The notes: generated by a model from the letters alone, not told the origin. Positions 10,749-24,000 are shown, numbered from the stretch's first letter. The stretch is 64,000 nt of DNA from Merluccius polli (GCA_030340625.1 JAOPHQ010002302.1:124001-188000); one strand, 5' to 3'. Made by a program: numbers and translations.

Positions 10749-10835
10749 TATGTGTATGAGAGCATGCCTGTTTGCGAGTGTGTGGATGTGTGTGTGTGTG
10801 TGTGTGTAAGCATTTGCATGTGCCTGTGCGTGTGT
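10541..10835. repeat. (GT)n / (GA)n compound microsatellite
   Basis: Mixed TG, TGAG and a long GA run (about 10687-10744). It gives THTHTH and SLSLSL frames on the minus strand. Confidence 0.95.
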
Positions 10836-11078
10836 AGCCCTACTCATGGCTGAATCAGCCTTATAAGCTGTAAATTAGATTATTTTACAGCACATTTTTT
10901 CAATTAACCGCAAACAATTATGGCACGGATCACACGCTTAGCCCAGAATACCGTAGGATCACGCAACCTCCCACTCTCTGCTGCTCATGAAAGCATGTAC
11001 TCGTCTTTAAAAAAAAGAAGATGTAGACAGGAAAGACCCATGTCTCTCACTAGCTCTCTATTTTCTCTATCCGTCTCT

Positions 11079-11086
11079 TTCCTCTC

Positions 11087-11122
<36 letters not shown>

Positions 11123-11195
11123 CCTGTCTCGGTTAGGGTTAGGTTAGGTTAGTGTGGAAGGTTAGGGTTAGGTTAAGGTAGGGTTAGGTTAGGTT
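11079..11195. repeat. (TC)n then degenerate TTAGGG-like tract
   Basis: A CT run up to about 11125 passes into irregular GGTTAGG / GGTTAGGG units (11132-11195). A similar and longer tract in the same orientation lies at 28075-28235. Together they bracket the nested region between them. Confidence 0.8.
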
Positions 11196-11199
11196 CGGA

Positions 11200-11560
11200 A
11201 TTGGTGTTAAATTAACTCTAAATAGAGTAAATTGTAACACTCGCTAACACTGTATGGTGTTATCTAAATTTAACACTACAGGTTAAATGACTCTGGAGAG
11301 TGTAAATATTACTCTTCTTAGTGTTTATAGTTTACTCTTCTGTCATAACAAATCAACTGGAAGAGTTACATTCCAATATCATTAACACTGCATGGAGTTA
11401 TTAAATTAACACTGAAGGGTAAAATAACACTGATAAGTGTTGATGTTACACAGTACTGTATTGATAATTTACTCTCTTGCAGTGACAAAATCATCTGATA
11501 TAGTAAAATTGCAGTGTCACTGAAATTTGACACTGTGTCAAATTACAATCATATATACCG
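11200..11560. repeat. TTAACACT palindrome-rich terminal region
   Basis: Many near-palindromic motifs of the type TTAACACT / AGTGTTAA / AACTCT...AGAGT occur here. Similar motifs (TATTAACTCTCAAAGAGTCA, GCAGTGTC, CAACACTGG) recur at 27960-28070. They may be the ends of a large DNA element that encloses the decayed gene at 11690-17933. Confidence 0.45.
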
Positions 11561-11689
11561 TTAAGTGAGTAAAAATCACAAGTTAGCACAAAATAATGCA
11601 TTTAAGAACTTTATTTTTAGCTCCTAACTTTATCAGGCAAAAATATCAAAACATCTCATGGAGAATACAAAACCACTAGAAGCATTGAC

Positions 11690-12010
11690 CTTAGTTCTGC
11701 ATAAAATGGCAATATGCAACAACATACAAGGATGAATCTGTCATTCCATTCTTCATTTGAACATTAAATGATTTGTAGTAACACAGCTCATTTATGTGCA
11801 ACACCCTCAGAACCCTGTCTGGATGCAGCCTGACCCTAAAAGCATGGTAATGGTAAGGATCAAAACACATCGTTTCCATCAGTTTTCCGCAGAACAATAC
11901 ACTGTCATCTTTCACAGCAATAGTCTTTATTTTACAAAACGCAGGCAGTTCAAATGCTACCTCAGTACAGATAATGAAGTCACGGCGATACTCTGTACCA
12001 TGATGTTTTA
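11690..12010 (-). pseudogene. Coding fragment of a repetitive teleost gene family
   Basis: A minus-strand frame is open for roughly 105 codons. It contains IICTEVAFELPAFCKIKTI, then SVLFCGKLME, HYHAFRVRL and a C-terminal FNVQ...YVVAYCH block. The pattern recalls the C-terminal exon of uncharacterised proteins found in many copies in fish genomes (ending in HYHAF...V and a CH(I/V) tail). That memory-based match is weak. No start codon, upstream exon or domain of known function is visible. It lies just downstream of the decayed gene at 12505-17933 and in the same orientation, so it could be a second module of the same element. Confidence 0.45.
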
Positions 12011-12043
12011 TCCAGCATCACCATCTTTCCTGGAGCTATAACT

Positions 12044-12400
12044 GACTTTCTCACCAACAGGTCCCAGCGGGTGAGGCTGGGGTCATGCACATCCAGCTCC
12101 AGGTCCACCAACACGGGTTCCTCTCAGGGCTGTGTCCTTTCCCCCGCCCTGTTTACACTCTACACCAACAGCTGCACCTCTCTTCACCCCTCGGTCATGC
12201 TCCTGAAGTTTTCAGATGACACCACGCTGGTGGGCCTCATATCCAGGGGGGATGAATCTGCGTACAGGAGGGAGATCGAGCGGCTGCAGAGTTGGTGTAG
12301 CGGGTACAACCTAGAGCTTAATGCTCTGAAGACGGTGGAAATAGTGGTGGATTTCAGGAGGAATGCAGCTCCACCCCCTCCCATCATGCTGGGGGACTAA
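12044..12400 (+). pseudogene. LINE reverse transcriptase fragment (CR1/L2/Rex1-like)
   Basis: The plus-strand frame reads DFLTNRSQRVRLG, then SSQGCVLSPALFTLYTNSC, then KFSDDTTLVGLI and NLELNALKTVEIVVDFRR. These are RT motifs B and C and the region after them, with SDD in place of the usual ADD at the catalytic box. The fragment is truncated on both sides. It is inserted opposite to the decayed gene around it, between that gene's last exon and the fragment at 11690-12010. Confidence 0.8.
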
Positions 12401-12504
12401 TGTCTTTGTGATGTTTTTAAAACGTTTTAATTGTTTCTTGAAGAAATTATGTTTGGCTTCATAACGCATGCACCACCCAGAACTGGGCTAACACGAGGAC
12501 TCTC

Positions 12505-15500
12505 CTAGACTTTACCGACATCAATGTTGTACACTGTGGTTTGTACACATCTTGTGGCGCATGGTGTTGTATGATGTGCCAAACACAAAATGTGCCTTAA
12601 ACAGTTCATCAAAAGCACCAAGTGAAGAGGTTGACCTGCAAGGTATGGCATTCTTGTCAAGAATGAGGAAGAACTGGTGGATTGCATTCTTCCTAACTCC
12701 AACAGCCAGGAGATAGGGTTGAGTGCTGGTAGTGATGGCATCGAGATGTTCTTGGATGCTTGTTCCAGTCTGAGAAGACAAACACATATGGAGAGGCGAT
12801 TAATTACATGGTTGTATAATTATAATCAAAAATTCAGGACACTTTAAAGTACACATATTCACAATTGTTTAGATGCTTATTAGCATACATATTAGTAGCA
12901 CACTGGCTCTATTTTGGTCATTATAAAGCACTTATTAATGCCTTATTCTGCATGACCAAATTCTACAACTACAAGGCCATTAACATTCTAACAACTTCAC
13001 ATTCTGAGTGAATTTGGACACTATTAACACTTAGTTAAGTTAGTTAAGTTAACACATAGTTTAGATCATAGTTATTAAGGGCAAATGACTATTCTTGTGG
13101 TACCATCACCATATAAGGCCCATACTGAGCAAAGTATATAAAGATCGTAATTCCTTACTAACTATCAATAACCAGTAATTAGGAGGTTATTGAGGGAAAA
13201 CTCTTAGTTAATGGCCTAGTAGTTGCAGAATATGGTCATGCAGAATAAAGCATTAATAATGACCAATATATAGCTAGTATGCTACGGATATGCATGATAA
13301 TAAACAACTAGGTAATGGTGAATATGTGTACCTTAAAGGGTAAATTTGGACCTTAGTTTTCCATGTTTTTGTGTGAAAGCGGCTACTGGGGACAACAAGT
13401 TTTCAAAACAGGCTACAATGGAATCTTTATGCGCAATCACATACTGTCAATTGTTATTGTAAGTGTCTGACAACGTGATTCGATGGCCACCTGTACGGAT
13501 GAAGAGAAAACATTTCACTTCTCTTTCGGGTCCTTTTGATAATGTTGGACACTTCAACAATCTGCACTGGTCAGTAGCAATACAAAAAATAAAATAAAAA
13601 ACAGGTTGAAATATTCCAGGTTGATGTTACCCTTTAATATAAAGTGTTATCATAAAAAATCTTATCATAAATTAGGAAAAAATACAAACCTTCTTGAAGA
13701 CCACAAGATGCTTCTCTGCTTGAGACCCCGACACCTTTCCTGGTCTCTTCCGACTCTGAGCAGAGGGTGGAAACAGGTGTAACAACAGTAAAACCGATGA
13801 AAGGTCACTGTCCTAACCTGTAACAATACATACAGTTGGATGTTAACACACTTGAGCTCCAGCTCAACACTTGAGCTCCAGCTCAAGTATAATGTTTATA
13901 CATAAATGTTTTTATGTCAATATATTACAAGTCTATGAGTGCAATACAAAAACAACAGTAAGCTTACAAACAGCTTACCAATGTCAACATCCACTTCAGT
14001 GTCAGGAGGATCAGCTGCCAGTAGGAGTTCTTCAAGCTCACTTGTGGATGGAAGCTTTCTGCATTGTTGGATGATCTTTTTCTTGAATGTGCACGGCCAC
14101 CTCTCCAGAAGCTTGCCTGATGCACCCTCTCCAAACATCAGAACGAAATCCTGTTCATCCTGGAGTAGGGGTGTTGATAATTTCAGGATTTCGTTGTTTG
14201 AGTGTCACTACAATGCCCATCTACTGTCTGAAAAACTATTCAATTTGTCATAATAAATTATCTCGCTATGTCTCTGGAAATTATCTGAAATTATCTCTCT
14301 CTCTATGTCTCTGGAACAAAATGGAACTCTCGTCTGACAGTTGGTTCTCCAGACATGTTTTCACCAGATTATCCTTTGACTGACTCTACATGACATGGGA
14401 AAATACCATATTATCAATACTGATGTCAACCTTAACAAAAACACTTTAAATAACTTTTATATGACCTTTAAGAACATCTATTTAATTATTTGCTTGAGAG
14501 ACATTATTGTTGCACAATGCAATAACTGATCTTGTGACTGTTTTGTTCCATACACTTTCCCAGTATTATTACAGTATTACCTCCAAATGATGATCGTCTG
14601 TCTTTAGCAGTTCATCTCTGAATAGTTTTAATCCTCCAGGCCAAGTACCCAGTGCTACTCTCGTCATCATAATAATGCTCCTTTGAGGGTGAAAGGATAA
14701 CAAAAACAGACACTTCAAAATGTGTCAATATAGACAGACAATAGCACAGGTCATGTAAGAAATTGCAAGGTACGAGTCAATTTATGGAAAAAAAAGAAAA
14801 GAAAATAACAATAAAAAGTAAATAACAAGTGGCCAGTACATTAAAGCAGTCACAATACCTCAGTTCCTAATATCAGAGAGGCACCAGTAGATAAAAAGGC
14901 AAAACAGGGTTATAGAGAAACCGGTCTGGAAGGTAGATAGCATCTAGGTCCTTAGGGGGAACCCTCGTAGTACGGAGGATGAGAGAACAGGTCCAATATG
15001 TTCCAGATAAGGGCCCCATATTTTATAGAAAGCGTCCACAGAAGAGTGCAGCATACAAGAGATGTATTCACTGGGGATGCAGTCCATAATGAGATTGTGC
15101 CACGATTTTTTGGATGGGGCAGTGTCCTTGATCCAGAAGAGCAAAATGTTTTTTTCTGGCAGCAAAAGTCAACATATTGAATAGCCTCCTGTGTTTGACA
15201 CTCTCAATATGACAGTCTGGAAGTCCAAGTATAAGACACACCGGGTTAAAATCTATCGGAACACCAAAAATAAGAGACAGCTCATCCACAACACCGGACC
15301 AATATCCCTGCAGTTTCACACAGCTGCAGAGACAGTGAACATAGTTACCGATATCACATTTACACTTCCAACAGAGCGGAGATACAGTACTATCCATCTT
15401 GTTTTTAAGAGCAGGAGTTATGTGTGTGCGATGTAGGATCCTATATTGGATGGACTTGGTTTGGTTAAACACAGACACTCTCCCAGGCCTCTTTGGTGCC

Positions 15501-17933
15501 TTGGGACGTCAAAGTAAAACTAGAGCCCAAGGCCTTGTAGAATAAACTAATGCGTTTCTTGGAGACGCTTAAGGACAGGGCCTTCTCTATATGAGAGGTG
15601 AAAGGATCAGTGGTCAGTGTGGTGTCCTTGATGATGAAATGTCTGATTTGTAAGTATCTGTAGAATTCACCTTTACTTAGGCCATATTGCTCTTGCAGCT
15701 GACGAAAGGACAAAAGGGTCTGGCCATTAAATAAATCCCCGAGCTTTGTTAACCTTTGGCTATGCTACAGTCTAAAGCCTCTGTCCTGACAACCTGGGAT
15801 GAAATCCGGGCCACCTATAATAGGAGTAAGAGGGGAAGTAAGGGAGTGGCGGCCCTCCATGGTGCGGGTGGACCTCCAGGCTTTGACTGCAATTAAAGTG
15901 ATGGGGTTAGTGCAGTGGTCTCTAACAGACTTGTAGTCTTTTACAAACAGAAGATTCCACAGAGGACATTTGGACTGAGAGGATTCAATGTCAAACCAAA
16001 CAGAGGCAGGGACACCTTTAAACCATTCTGATATAACCCGGAGATGTGATGCTAGCTGGTAGAGTCTCACATTTGGCACATCCAAACCAACTTCATCACC
16101 AGTCATCTGCAGTTTTGCCATCTTCAGACGAGGCTTCCTTTTGCTCCAAATAAAATAGCTCAACCAACCTTCAAGAACCTTGATATCCTTGTTAGACAAC
16201 AATATTGGGATCATCTGCAGTAGATAGAGGAGTCTGGGTAGGACATTCATCTTAATAAGAGCAATTCTGCCTAGCCAGGAAAGAGGTAGCCCAACGTTCT
16301 AAATCAGCCTTCACTGCATCCAGAAGAGGGGGAAAATTAGACTTGTATAGCTGGTCATAAGTAGGTGTTATGTGTACTCCTAAATAGACAAAGCCAGTGG
16401 GTGACCAACGGAATGGAAAAGGCTCTGATAGACATGGGACAGATGTCAATGATCCAATAGGCATGGCCTCAGACTTTCCCAAATTAATCTTATACCCTGA
16501 GAAGGCAACAAACGACGATATGACCCTCAGCAGACAGGGAATAGATGTACTTGGTTGCAAAATAAAGGCCAGAAAATCATCCGCATAAAGTGAGCCCTTG
16601 TGCTCCCCCTCTCCGACGAGAACACCAGATATTAGAGCAGTCTGTCAATATAGCATTTAACAATACCACAACTATTACTGTGCGCAACTCACATAGCCAT
16701 TCTTGGAGAATGGGTCACTGAGGTAGGGGAATAGGGTCACTATTCCTCTGACATACTTTGCTTTCAACTGTCTAGGTGGTGAGGTACTGCAAGATTGAAG
16801 AAGAAAGGATTTCGAGGTAATATTCCCTGGATTTAGATTTAAAAGTAGTCTGAAAACTAGATTGAGAATGCAAGGGCTAACTAAAAACAATAAGCAAATT
16901 ACCCATTCTTCTCTGTCATGTCAGCTGCCAGTATGTTCACCATTTTCCTTCTGGTTTCATCCATCAAGGACTTGGTTCGGTTGTATTCATTTATTGTTGG
17001 TTCTCCACAAGGTTTATTGATAAGAATGGATTCCACCAACTTAAAACACAATGCACAACAAATAAACATGTTAGGAATGAATCCACTACAATTCAAAGTT
17101 AACTTAAATGCCGGAAATAAAGTAATACTGACGATGCCCATTCATGCAATTTGACATGCCAACTGATCCAAGAACAGATTTTGAAGTGTCACAAGAAAGC
17201 ATTGGTGTGTCAACCCTTACTTGCTTAGCTTCTGTATCCAGTCTCTGGCGTTTTCTGAAAGGGCTATCTGAATTGATGACTGTATCCTGCGAGTCCAACG
17301 AATGGAGGGATGATGGTTGGGACACCTCAGAAGAGGCTACCGAGGAGGCAGATTCTAACCATGATTGGAGAAGCAAAAGTAAGACAAAATATTATACACA
17401 GTTTGCTCATAAACTTGTCCCTTATCTAATAAACATTGTAAGCTTCAAATAACTAACTTAAGCAATATAGATTACAGTTTTAACTAGAAACAAACCTGTG
17501 TCATATTTGATGGTTAGCACGCCAGTTGAGGGATCCCTTACGACATCCTCAAAAACATAGTCATCTAACTCCCCAAACTGTCAAGAACTTTTACGCCTTC
17601 TGTTACAGCTGGGACACCAAACTTTGCAAATGCTAGAAAACAGGCACAAAAGCTTGTGTAATTCATTGGATATCTACTGATTTTACATTAGTCTACAAAT
17701 CACTTAATATTCACTGAATCTAGAATATTACCCTTTAAAAAAAGGCTCAAACAAACACTATGTGAAATAAAATTACTTTTTGTAGCATCAAAATTACATT
17801 TTAAGCATTGCATCCAAAGTGAAAGGGTATGCATATTCCAAAATGTCAATTTCTTACCTGCAATCAAAAACTCTTTCAGATTTGGCTCAGTTATTCTCAC
17901 AAATCTTTGGACAAGTTTTGCTTTAAGCAGCAT
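12505..17933 (-). pseudogene. Decayed multi-exon gene of a repetitive teleost family
   Basis: Recognisable minus-strand exons are 17933-17858 (MLLKAKLVQRFV), 17632-17496 (KFGVPAVTEGVKVLD), about 17375-17221 (WLESASSVASSE; RKRQRLD), 17039-16913 (EPTINEYNRTKSLMDETRR), 16786-16693 (VRGIVTLFPYLSDPFSKNGY), 14680-14581 (STGYLAWRIKTIQR), about 14200-13979 (DFVLMFGEGASGKLLERWP), 13817-13690 (SSVLLLLHLFPPSAQSRKRP) and 12769 to about 12505 (HQFFLILDKNAIPC). Several have good GT/AG borders. It resembles uncharacterised SAM/PB1-associated proteins that are multicopy in fish. Disabling changes are a 1-nt deletion at about 17578, an in-frame TGA just after WRIKTIQR, a shift near 14160, and a shift plus stop at the 3' end. 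A LINE occupies the intron between 14860 and 16650. Function is unknown. Confidence 0.65.
14860..16659 (-). mobile_element. 5'-truncated Tx1/L1-like LINE (minus strand)
   Basis: Minus-strand frames in order are: SLYADDFLAF (RT catalytic box, near 16590), a GYKINLGKSEAM / RWSPTGFVYLGV block (16560-16252), MNVLPRLLYLLQMIPILLS and FIWSKRKPRLKMAKLQ (16250-15765), then the C-terminal LCWKCKCDIGNYVHCLCSC zinc-knuckle-like block (15478-15068). The frames differ, so the ORF is disrupted. ACAATACC occurs at 14852-14859 and 16660-16667 and may be the target-site duplication. The element lies in an intron of the decayed gene. Confidence 0.8.
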
Positions 17934-17959
17934 CCTCCCTGCAGAGAGTATCAGCACAT

Positions 17960-18330
17960 CATTTCTTATAATTAAAAGTTAATGTGCACATTATTACATT
18001 AAACATTAAACTACATATACTACATTACCTCAAATAAAAAGTCAAATCAGTCAAAACAAAATGCAGAATCTAACATTGCATATCAACAGAACAGCCTGGC
18101 AGCAACAAACACAACGAGACCACAGCTACTGTAGTAACGTGTTATTTTAACGTTAATGAGACAAAACTGTCAAGTTGAATTTACTGTCAAACACACATTA
18201 GAATGGACCACGCAACCCAGACAACGATTTTTTTCCATCTATTGTTCAGGTGTGCTGGTCTGGTTTTCAAACTAGTGCCGCCTTGGCTGCAAAACGTTAA
18301 AACATATTTTTTTTGTATAAAAGAGTATTT
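17960..18330. other. Sequence between decayed gene and L2 element
   Basis: AT-rich, with no gene. It would be the 5' flank of the decayed minus-strand gene. Confidence 0.35.
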
Positions 18331-18382
18331 GACATTTACATTTAGGGCATTTAGCAGATGCTTTTGTCCAAAGCGACTTACA

Positions 18383-18387
18383 ATAAG
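18383..18387. repeat. Target-site duplication ATAAG (left)
   Basis: ATAAG precedes the left LTR and is repeated at 25782-25786 after the right LTR. Five-base duplication fits BEL/Pao integrases. Confidence 0.9.
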
Positions 18388-19015
18388 TGTTCTGCCCTGC
18401 ATATGTTTAATATGTTTAATATGTTTAATATGTTTAAACGACATTTAAAATGACATTGAAATGTTAATTCACTGTTTTTCTATCTTTATCTGTATTTCCG
18501 GCGCCTTTATTTTGATAATCTCCCAACCGGAAGTAGGAAGTAAAAACGTAAACACAAGGTGAAACGTGTGTAGATCGCCGCACGGCCGCATCAATGCAGT
18601 TAATCTCTCAGAAAGCAATGGTTGTAAGTGTTACACAAATTACATATTTACAGGTTTGATAAGATGTGTTAATATCTTTTATGGGTATTTTGTGTATAAA
18701 AGTAACAGTATAATGACGTAGCTTATGCGACAGTAACGTATACTTACCTGTTAAGTTGCATTGTTTTCTAGCCTGCTGTGCTAATACCTGTGAGTTAATA
18801 CGCTTATACTGATATTTACATGGCTGTTTATTAAGACACTTTTTTGTTTTGTTTCCTAGTTTTACACCGAATTCAATGAAGTCAGAAATGCTGACTTATG
18901 TGTGAGAAAATAATAAAGGAGCAAGCCGCTCTCTTCCTGGCTTTTGAATAAGGAGTTTGGCTGGCTGTTTAATCTGTGTTCACGCAAGAGCAAAACACAT
19001 AGAGAGAACAGTACA
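18388..19015 (+). repeat. BEL element 5' LTR
   Basis: 628 bp, starting TGTTCTGCCC and ending AGAACAGTACA. It contains TATAAAA at 18695-18701 and AATAAA at 18912-18917. It differs from the right LTR by one 9-bp unit of TATGTTTAA (four here, three there), a small indel near 18850, and one or two base changes. Confidence 0.95.
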
Positions 19016-19056
19016 GTAAAAAACCATATAATCAGAGGGAGCCACCTGCTGCAGTT

Positions 19057-21018
19057 ATGGAAGCCCAGACAACGCAGATGGATGAAAAGACAGCGTCAGT
19101 AGCCAGCTCAAAGCGCACGTCTTCCTCCAAGCATTCAGTGGCTAGCGCCGCTGCTAAGGCCAGAGCCGCAGCTGAAGCTGCACGCACCAGAGTCACTGTG
19201 GAGGGTTTATGTGGAGTGTGTGTTGTTGATGGCTGGTTTACAGCCTCACCTGGCCTGAGTCAGACTGATTGGACTCTGGCTGGGTGAGGCTGCACACCTG
19301 TGGTGCATGAGCAATCATGGCACCCAGGATAAACCAGCCATCAACACACACACTCCAGGAGGAGCACCGTCATGACATGTTGTACCATCAGCTCGGCGAA
19401 TAACATCTGGCCTGAAACTCCAATAAACACCTTTGAACAACATCTACCCGTGTCCTGTGTCGGAGGGCCCCAGGAAGAAAGCCACTTAGGTGGCGTGTGG
19501 CCGGACGACCCTGCCACAGTCACATACGGACAAAAAGAGCTGGAATTGAAAAAGCAAAGAGCCGAATTGGATTTGGAAAAAGCTACACTAGAAGCGGATC
19601 TAGAAGCACTGGGACTTGAAAAAGCAGCTGCTGCTGCTAATGCAGAGACTGAGATTTTAGAAGCTGCAGCACGATTCGAATATGAGGACATAGGCAGTGT
19701 CATCAGGAGTGACGTCTCATCACAGGTAATTAAACAGCGAACAGAGGCATATCTGGACCATCAAGCTCAGACCAGCTTCAGTCCTAACACGCCTGCCCCA
19801 AACACACTGCCCTCTCCCTATATAAAAAAGACACAGCCACTTACAACGCGGGAAGCCCCTGAGTTAAGTCCCATCCACCGTCATGATGGTTCACCCACAA
19901 CACCAACGCACACAAAGGCTTCTGCTATTGCTCCAGCTGCTAACATGATAGACTTTGCTAAATATCTGGCACGCAGAGAGTTAGTAACTACTGGTTTTAC
20001 CAAGTTTGATGACCAGCCTGAGAGTTTCAGAGCGTGGCAGTCCTCCTTCCTTAACGCCACTCAAGACTTAGACCTAACAGCTAGTGAAGAGCTAGATCTC
20101 CTGGTAAAATGGCTAGGAAAGGAATCATCTGAGCACATTAAAAGAATGCGAGCGGTACATGTCACTAACCCTGAAGCCGCACTTCAGATGTCTTGGACAA
20201 GGCTCAGAGAGTGCTACGCCACCCCTGAAGTGATAGAGAGCGCTCTATTCAAGCGGTTGGACAATTTTCCTCGTCTCACTTCAAGGGAGAACATTAAACT
20301 AAGAGAACTTAGTGACCTGCTCATGGAGCTGCTCTCAGCCAAAGATGATGGGTACTTACCTGGACTCAGTTACCTTGACACACCTCGGGGCATTAACCCC
20401 ATCGTCGAAAAGCTGCCAATAAACCTGCAAGAAAAATGGCTGTCTACTGGGTCAAGATATAAAGAACATTGTGCTGTAAGTTATCCTCCATTCTCCTTCT
20501 TTGCTGACTTTGTCAACGGTGAGGCAAAAGCTAGAAATGACCCCAGCTTTGTCGTGATGAACAACAGCTGCACTCCTTTCCGTAATGACAGGCCCATAGC
20601 AAAGCATGATGGTGTGAGAACAACTATAGCCGTCCACAAGATAGACTTGTCAGCAGCAGCAGGTCCAAGCTCAATGTATAGAACAGAGATGGAGAATAAA
20701 CACAGTGGTGATCCAGCTAAATACTGCCCACTTCACAATAAAGCTCATCCTCTGGAAAAGTGCAGAGCCTTTAAAATGAAGCCGCTGACAGAACGCAAAG
20801 GATTGCTAAGAGATCACAGACGATGTTTTAGGTGCTGTTCGGCTACTCACATGGCCAAAGACTGTTCTGTGAAGCTGAAATGCTTCGAGTGTGAGAGTGA
20901 TCGACACTGCACAGCCATGCATCCAGACATACACCTCTCACCAGCAGTGTCATCTGTGACTGAGCCAGACACAGCAGCAAAACAACACACCTTCAGAGGT
21001 TACGTCAAGGTGTACTGA
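19057..21018 (+). pseudogene. BEL gag, interrupted
   Basis: The ATG at 19057 begins an Ala/Ser/Lys-rich N terminus. The frame is then split by the 322-bp solo LTR at 19197-19518, which introduces a stop at 19285-19287. The same frame resumes after the insertion and is open to 21018. After a Glu/Lys/Ala-rich coiled-coil-like stretch comes the BEL-type capsid-like domain (FDDQPESFRAWQSSFLNAT at about 20007-20063, DUF1759-like). A cysteine/histidine-rich zinc-knuckle region with CFRCCSATHMAKDC and CFECESDRHC follows at about 20825-20912. The next domain continues in a different frame. Confidence 0.85.
19192..19523. mobile_element. Solo LTR inserted in BEL gag
   Basis: The LTR itself is 19197-19518 (322 bp). 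It starts TGTGGAGGG and ends CCCTGCCACA, with perfect 5-base inverted termini, and is bordered by GTCAC at 19192-19196 and 19519-19523. An AATAAA lies near 19420. Internally, GTTGATGGCTGGTTTA (about 19227) pairs with TAAACCAGCCATCAAC (about 19331). A degraded reverse-oriented fragment of the same LTR lies at about 31975-32085. Termini and 5-bp duplication suit Ty3/gypsy or BEL; the family is not determined. Confidence 0.8.
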
Positions 21019-24000
21019 AGTCTGCGGAGAAGGCCTCCCAGCACGATCTTGTGCAAAGATATGCTTGGTTCAAGTTTTCCCACAAGGACAAAAGGAACGC
21101 TCAGTCAAGATGTACGCCATCCTTGACGACCAAAGCAATCGCTCGCTGGCTAGAGCTGAGTTTTTCCAGCTCTTTGGTATCCAAGGCAACGCTTCACCCT
21201 ACCTGATGAGAACATGCGCCGGCACTGTTGAAATGACTGGAAGGAAGGCAGTCGGTTTCCAGGTACAAGCAATAAATGGTGAAGTGTGTTTAGACTTACC
21301 TCCACTCATTGAATGTAATGAGATTACGAGCAATCGATCAGAAATCCCCTCACCAGAGGTCGCTCTTTCCCACACTCACCTGAGACCTGTGGCGCCTTAC
21401 ATCCCAGAGCCAGATCCTGAGGCGCAGATCCTGATCTTACTGGGGAGGGATATCATACGTGTCCACAAGGTGAGGCAGCAAATCAGTGGGCCCCACGATG
21501 CACCTTTTGCCCAGCGTTTGGATTTAGGGTGGGTTATAGTGGGGGAAGTTTGTATTGATAGTGCTCACAAACCCACTGTAGCCGTATTTAAGACCAACGT
21601 CCTGCAGAACGGACGTCCATCCTATCTGATGCCATGTCAGAAACACATCAGCGTCAAAGAAAAAGTGAGTTACGGCGGGGAGCACAGACTCGGTACCTCT
21701 ACTCACCTCTCCAGCTGTTCTGACAATGGTGTGGCAGCTCAAGACAAACTTGGATGCAGTGTGTTCATGAGAACAGAGAATGATGACAAACCTGCCTTGT
21801 CTTTTGAGGATGAAACGTTTCTGAAGGTCATGGAAAAGGAGTTCCACAGAGATGAAAAGAACAGCTGGACTGCACCCCTACCTTTCAGGTCCCCCAGGCC
21901 ACGCCTTCCTAATAACCGTGCTCAAGCCCTCTCCCGTCTCCACTCCTTGCGGCGTACACTGAGCAAAAATCCTGAAATGAAAGAACAGTTTGTTGCCTTT
22001 ATGGAGAAGCTTTTTGTAAACGGACATGCTGAAGAAGCTCCCCTTCTTCCTGAGAGTGCAGAGTGCTGGTACTTACCCATTTTCGGAGTGTACCATCCCC
22101 AAAAGCCGGGTCAGATACGAGTAGTATTTGATTCGAGCGCACAAGAAGATGGCATCTCTCTTAACAATGTCCTGCTTTCAGGCCCTGACTTAAATAACTC
22201 GCTCCTGGGAGTGCTGCTCAGATTCAGAAAGGAGCTTATTGCACTGACTGCTGACATCCAACAAATGTTCTATGGATTCTTGGTGAGAGAAGACCACAGA
22301 GACTACTTAAGATTCCTCTGGCACAACGATAATGATCTAAATAAGGAAGTGAAGGAGTTCAGGATGCGAGTACATGTGTTCGGGAACAGCCCTTCACCGG
22401 CAGTCGCGATATACGGTCTCCGGAGAGCTGCCCAAGAAGGCGAACAAAAGTATGGCTCTGACTCTCGCCACTTTGTTGAGCGACACTTCTATGTGGATGA
22501 TGGGCTCATCTCTCTCCCATCTGAGACTGAAGCCATTGATCTGCTCAAGCGCACTCAAGCTTCGCTGGCAGAATCAAATCTGAAACTGCATAAAATCGCC
22601 TCTAACAGTGTCACAGTGATGCAAGCCTTCACACCTGACGACCTGGCTGCAGACCTGAGAGACCTGGGCCTCGACAAAGAAGAGCTTCCAGTGCAAAGAA
22701 GTCTCGGTTTGTGCTGGAACATAGACTCTGACACCTTCACATTCAAAGTGGCAGTCAACGACAAGCCATTCACCCGCCGGGGAGTGCTATCCACCGTCAA
22801 TAGCCTCTTCGACCCATTGGGCTTTGTTGCGCCAGTGACCATCAAAGGGCGAGCTTTGCTCAGAGAACTTTCGAGTTCACGAGTGGGACACCGAACTTCC
22901 TGCAGACAAGTTAAACAAATTGGAAACATGGAAAGAATCCTTAAAGGACCTGAGTGCCCTCCATCTTCCCCGCTCATACATACCGCAGTCTCTCTCCAGT
23001 GCCACGTACACAGAGTTATGTCTCTTTGCTGATGCTTCAAACTGGGCAATAGGGGCAGTAGCTTACCTCAGAGTTGTCATGACAGATGGACAGTGTCGAG
23101 TTGGCTTTGTGCTTGGAAAAGGTAAGCTGGCTTCTCAACCTGAGCCCACCATCCCTCGCCTCGAACTGTGTGGAGCTGTGCTGGCTGTCGAGATGGCTGA
23201 ACTGATCCTCGACGAGCTTGACCACAAACCAGATGCAGTAAGGTTCTATTGTGACAGTAAAGTTGTTCTTGGTTATATATACAATGAGTCAAAGCGATTC
23301 TTTGTGTATGTACACAACCGTGTTCACCGTATACGCAAGACAACTTCCCCTCAACAGTGGCATTATGTGCCTACAGGTCAAAATCCAGCTGACCTGGCCA
23401 CCAGATCTGTTCCAGCGTCTCAACTCACCAGCAGCATGTGGTTTACAGGGCCAGAGTTCCTTCACAAACCGCTTCTGGCTGAAACACAGGAGACCTTTAA
23501 GTTGGTGGATCCCGAAACAGATGCAGATGTGAGGCCTCAACTGACCACCCTTGCTACCTGCATTAGTGAATGTAAACTTACCTCAGGACGTTTCCAACGC
23601 TTCTCCACTTGGGGGTCTTTGCTGAGGGCAGTTTCCTTCTTGATCCATCAAACTCGTTCATTCAGATCTGACTCACCAGCTACATGTAAGGGATGGCATC
23701 GATGCGGCAGACTTCGTACTCCAGAAGAGTTGACAGCAGCCAAGCGGTTCATACTTACGTCTGTGCAAAGAGATGCTTATCCAGAAGAGTACATTGCACT
23801 GCAAGTAGACAGAGAAATTTCAAGAACAAGTGCAATCCTGAACCTCGATCCTTCCATGAATGATGGCCTCTTACGGATCGGGGGACGTCTGAGACACGCA
23901 GCAATCAGTCCAGAGGTGAGAAATCCAATCATTCTCCCGAAACAAAGTCATGTCACAACACTACTGGTGAATCATTACCACATGAAAGTTGAACACCAAG

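Noticed and set aside
22863..23032. Programmed ribosomal frameshift in the BEL pol overlap
   Set aside because: No slippery heptamer is visible, and BEL elements usually encode one continuous polyprotein, so an ordinary mutation is more likely.
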